NCBI RefSeq assembly: GCF_010365055.1
Contig: NZ_JAAFHA010000024.1
Coordinates: 1 to 42,057 of the forward strand
DNA length: 42,057 bases
Source of the DNA: Rhodoferax sp.
Lineage (GTDB): Bacteria; Pseudomonadota; Gammaproteobacteria; Burkholderiales; Burkholderiaceae_C
Direction: 5' to 3'
In this document: positions 39,237 through 42,057 of the stretch, piece by piece
Numbering within the stretch: position 1 is the first letter of the stretch
How the letters are laid out: every line of letters begins with the position of its first letter
Notes under the pieces: model-generated
The model's database searches: none
What the model saw: the letters and a program-made list of their open reading frames with translations, nothing else
Told to the model about the DNA's origin: nothing
Translations under genes and position numbers: made by a program

Positions 39237-40388
39237 TCAGCGCAATTGGTCCAGCAACGCCAAGATCGGCAGCAGCACGCTGGCGCCCAGCCGCTTCGAA
39301 CGCTCGCCGTTCCAGCCGACCCACAGGTCCGGCAGATCGGCGTTGTCCTTGAACGGCATCTCGATGGTGAAGGAGAGACAGTCAAAGTGTTGACCGACCC
39401 ACTTGGTGGCCAGCGTCAGGTTGGACTCGCCCGGTGGCGTGCGGCCGTAGCCGTGCGCGGTCTGAAAATCAGGGCAAGTGGCAAGCCAGGCCGCTTTGAA
39501 GCTGTTTTCCAGGGCTTCGAGGCGCGGCGTGTAACCGGGGTTGCCTTCGCAGCCGGCCACAAAGTTGTAGGGCAGGCCCTCGTCGCCATGGGCATCCAGA
39601 CACAGATCGACGCCGACCTGCTGCATCTTCTGGCGCACCAGGAACACCTCGGGCGACTTGTCCAGGCTCGGCGTGGCCCACTCGCGGTTCAGGTTGGCAC
39701 CGGCCGCATTGGTGCGCAGGTTGCCGCGCACGGCGCCATCGGGGTTCATGTTCGGCACGACGTAAAACACGCATTGGGTGAGCAAGACCCGCGCCACCGG
39801 GTCGGCGCCATCGAGCAGACGCTGCAAAAAGCCCTCGGCAAACCACTCGGCCATGCTCTCCCCGGGGTGCTGGCGCGCAATCAGCCAGACCTTCTTTTTC
39901 TGCGCCAGGGGCATGGCGCTCTGCGCATCCGTCACGACCAGCAGCGTCATGTCGCGACCGTCCAGCGTGCTGCCCAGGCGCTCTTGCGTGACCAGCCTGG
40001 AGCGCGTCAGCGAGGCCAGCAGGTCCAGATGTCGCTCGTAAGAATAAGGCTCAAAATAGGCGAAATAGACGCAGGGCGCCTCGGGCGTGAACTCACAAGA
40101 CATGACCTGGCCGTCAAACCCGGTGTCGATGCGAAACCAGTGTTGGCGGTCATAACTGGCGACCACGCGGTAGCCCTCCCAGCCTTTGGGGTAGGCCGAT
40201 TGACCGGCATTGAGAAAGCGCAGCCGCACCGCGAGGCCGCAAGCGCCTTGCAGCGAAAAATGAAACCACTGCGCAAAGTCGCTGGCGCTGTCGCTGCGGA
40301 TATGGAGTTGAATATCCTGCGGGTCCGCCAGGCTCAGCACCTCGATGGCGCCGGAGTCGAACCGGGTTGAAATGTAAAGGGGGGTCAT
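39237..40388 (-). CDS. M14-family zinc carboxypeptidase (cytosolic type)
   Basis: A 383-residue protein with a beta-sandwich N-domain (about 1-125, YISTRFDSGAIEVLS, WFHFSLQG) and an M14 catalytic domain. Zinc ligands are His174 and Glu177 (ARQHPGESMAEW) and His267 (CLDAHGDEG). The substrate-binding NPDGAVRGNLRTNAAGANLN segment and the catalytic Glu in SFTIEMPFKDN are present. There is no signal peptide, and this two-domain arrangement is typical of the cytosolic carboxypeptidase-like (AGBL-related) M14 subgroup. The bacterial substrate is unknown. The ribosome-binding site is weak. Confidence 0.88.
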   Translation of the reverse strand: MTPLYISTRFDSGAIEVLSLADPQDIQLHIRSDSASDFAQWFHFSLQGACGLAVRLRFLNAGQSAYPKGWEGYRVVASYDRQHWFRIDTGFDGQVMSCEFTPEAPCVYFAYFEPYSYERHLDLLASLTRSRLVTQERLGSTLDGRDMTLLVVTDAQSAMPLAQKKKVWLIARQHPGESMAEWFAEGFLQRLLDGADPVARVLLTQCVFYVVPNMNPDGAVRGNLRTNAAGANLNREWATPSLDKSPEVFLVRQKMQQVGVDLCLDAHGDEGLPYNFVAGCEGNPGYTPRLEALENSFKAAWLATCPDFQTAHGYGRTPPGESNLTLATKWVGQHFDCLSFTIEMPFKDNADLPDLWVGWNGERSKRLGASVLLPILALLDQLR

Positions 40389-40506
40389 GGTCTGGGCCTG
40401 TGGCGTTGCGTCATTTCATTTTGACACGGCCCAGTCTCAAGTCGCGCAGCCAGCGCCTGCCCAGACCGGGGTCCAACGGCAGGCTGCCGAGGCCCCGTGG
40501 CAAGCC

Positions 40507-41847
40507 TCAGATCAAGCCGTAGGCAGAGGCCAGCAAATATCCCACCAGGCAGGAGGTGGAGACACCGATCAGGCCGGGCAAGATGAAGCTGTGGTTGATC
40601 ACATACTTGCCGATGCGCGTGGTGCCGGAACGGTCAAACTGGATCGCGGCCAGGTCACTCGGGTAGGTCGGCAAGATGTAGTAGCCATAGGAGGCGGCGG
40701 CAAAGGCGACAATGTAGCCCGGGGGCACGCCAATCGCCAAGCCCACCGGCACCATCGCGCTGATGGCAGCGGCTTGCGAGTTGACCAGTTTGGACACCAG
40801 CAGTAGCGCAATCGCGTAGGTCCAGGGTTGCGTCTTGACCAGCTCGGTCAGTGCTGCCTTGAGTTCGGGCAGGTGCGCCTCGAACACGGTGTCGGCCATC
40901 CAGGCGATACCAAACACCGCCACCACGGCGATCATGCCGGCGCGAAACACCTCGGTCTTGCCAATGATGGACGGGTCCGTCTTGGTGAACATGATCATCA
41001 GGGCGCCGGCCAGCAGCATGAACATCTGGATCGTGAGCACCATCGACATCGGCTTGCCGTCGAACATGGGACGCAAGGAAGGAAAGGCGCCCAGAAAGGC
41101 TACGACCGCAATGGAGCCCAGAAAGATCCACATCGCCGTCCATTGGCTGCGGGTCAGGGTTTTGCCCATCAAGGTGGTGCCTTCGCCATAAATCAGCTGA
41201 CGCTGCTCCGGGTCGGCAATGCGCTTCTGGAATTCGACGTCATCAATCAGGTCCTTGCCGCGGAACCAGCTGAAGATGCCGATCAACAGCACACCGGCCA
41301 GCGTCGAGGGAATGGTGATGGACAGCACCTGGATGAAGTCAATGACCTGGCCATTGACCGGCACTTTCGCCAGAAAGGCCACCAGGGCCACCACCGCCAC
41401 CGACACCGGGCTGGCCAGAATGCCCATCTGGCTGGAGACGGACGACGCTGCCATCGGGCGTTCAGGCCGGATGCCATTCTTGATCGCGATGTCGTAAATG
41501 ATCGGCAGCATCGTGTACACGACATGCCCGGTGCCACACAGAATCGTCAAAAAGCAGGTGGTGAAGGGCGCCAGAATCGAGACATATTTGGGGTTGCGGC
41601 GCAGCATTCTTTCAGCGCCCTTGAGCAGCACTTCCAGCCCGCCGGAGGCTTGCAGCGTGGCCGACGCCGCCACCACGGCAATGATGGTCAGCATCACGTC
41701 CACCGGCGGCTTGCCGGGCTTGAGCCCGAACACAAAGGTCATGATGACGATACCGATGCCGCCGAGCAGACCGAGCGCAACGCCGCCTTTGCGCGCGCCA
41801 TAGAACAGGCATACGAGAATGACTGCGACCTGCAGCAGAATGTCCAT
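40507..41847 (-). CDS. dcuB: anaerobic C4-dicarboxylate transporter DcuB
   Basis: A 446-residue inner-membrane antiporter, the same length as E. coli DcuB and near-identical in key stretches: [60 protein letters not shown] and [20 protein letters not shown]. It exchanges fumarate for succinate during fumarate respiration, or takes up C4-dicarboxylates anaerobically. An FNR-type box 78-91 bp upstream suggests induction by oxygen lack. DcuA is the alternative, but the match to DcuB is closer. No fumarate reductase or fumarase gene is in view. Confidence 0.94.
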   Translation of the reverse strand: MDILLQVAVILVCLFYGARKGGVALGLLGGIGIVIMTFVFGLKPGKPPVDVMLTIIAVVAASATLQASGGLEVLLKGAERMLRRNPKYVSILAPFTTCFLTILCGTGHVVYTMLPIIYDIAIKNGIRPERPMAASSVSSQMGILASPVSVAVVALVAFLAKVPVNGQVIDFIQVLSITIPSTLAGVLLIGIFSWFRGKDLIDDVEFQKRIADPEQRQLIYGEGTTLMGKTLTRSQWTAMWIFLGSIAVVAFLGAFPSLRPMFDGKPMSMVLTIQMFMLLAGALMIMFTKTDPSIIGKTEVFRAGMIAVVAVFGIAWMADTVFEAHLPELKAALTELVKTQPWTYAIALLLVSKLVNSQAAAISAMVPVGLAIGVPPGYIVAFAAASYGYYILPTYPSDLAAIQFDRSGTTRIGKYVINHSFILPGLIGVSTSCLVGYLLASAYGLI

Positions 41848-41924
41848 GATGGAACCCTTTAATTAATTAAAATTAAAATGTAATCTGAATTAGGGTAAAC
41901 CCTTACTTTTTGGATTCGGACTTG

Positions 41925-41938
41925 TTGATTCAAATCAT
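41925..41938. promoter_or_regulatory. FNR/Anr-type box upstream of dcuB
   Basis: TTGATTCAAATCAT fits TTGAT-N4-ATCAA at nine of ten defined positions. Its centre is about 84 bp before the dcuB start, leaving room for a class II promoter with a transcription start near 41890. A second palindrome, AGGGT-AA-ACCCT (41892-41903), lies near that point. Confidence 0.6.
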
Positions 41939-42057
41939 CCCTTCGCACGATTCCGCAGTGCGCCGTAAGCGGGTGGCCATTACACCTTGACGCCAGTGGT
42001 GCCGTGATGGCACGAGGTCGCAGTTAAGGATTTGTCGGCTGCCAGCGATGTGGCAAC

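Overview
The window looks like chromosome of a betaproteobacterium of the Comamonadaceae, most likely Rhodoferax or a close relative. This is inferred from protein style (RluF-like synthase, RpoH-type htpG promoter, 518-residue-class GshA, branched-chain keto acid dehydrogenase set, DcuB), from GC-rich codon use, and from a dispersed intergenic repeat with a GGGCTAGAGCC core that I associate with this family. No rRNA, tRNA or CRISPR array was seen.

Layout. 1-2.4 kb: an RNA pseudouridine synthase and a lipase-like hydrolase. 2.4-9 kb (minus strand): a signalling block made of a Crp-family regulator, a six-PAS cytoplasmic hybrid histidine kinase, a REC-GGDEF diguanylate cyclase and a REC-PAS regulator. 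The last two share nearly the same receiver, and three of the kinase's PAS units are exact 426-bp tandem copies. 9-12 kb: htpG behind a heat-shock promoter, then a periplasmic FKBP prolyl isomerase. 11.9-15.5 kb: bkdA1-bkdA2-bkdB without an E3 gene. 15.7-17.6 kb: a NodI/NodJ-type ABC exporter whose two genes are separated by a palindromic element that forms a translationally coupled 49-codon frame. 17.8-19.0 kb: purT.

19.0-30.1 kb is accessory DNA. The last ~60 bp of purT plus the repeat behind it recur, degenerate but in the same orientation, at 23.2 and 30.0 kb, and a shorter piece recurs at 25.3 kb. The three segments so marked carry (I) an IS200-like relic and a four-gene copper-tolerance operon (TolC-like, multicopper oxidase, cupredoxin, CusF-like); (II) a DUF2254 membrane protein and the relic of an integron-type tyrosine recombinase with a near-consensus LexA box; (III) an MFS transporter, a DUF3105 protein and a chemoreceptor whose CZB zinc-binding domain has been knocked out of frame. 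I read this as repeated integration at the 3' end of purT.

30.1-34 kb: an amn-hen1 operon (AMP nucleosidase and a Hen1-like RNA 2'-O-methyltransferase domain) divergent from gshA. 34-37.8 kb: a membrane hybrid kinase overlapping a receiver-only regulator, whose 3' end runs into an inverted PAS-domain remnant. 37.9-42 kb (minus strand): an old-yellow-enzyme oxidoreductase, an M14 carboxypeptidase and dcuB preceded by an FNR-type box, which suggests a facultative anaerobe.
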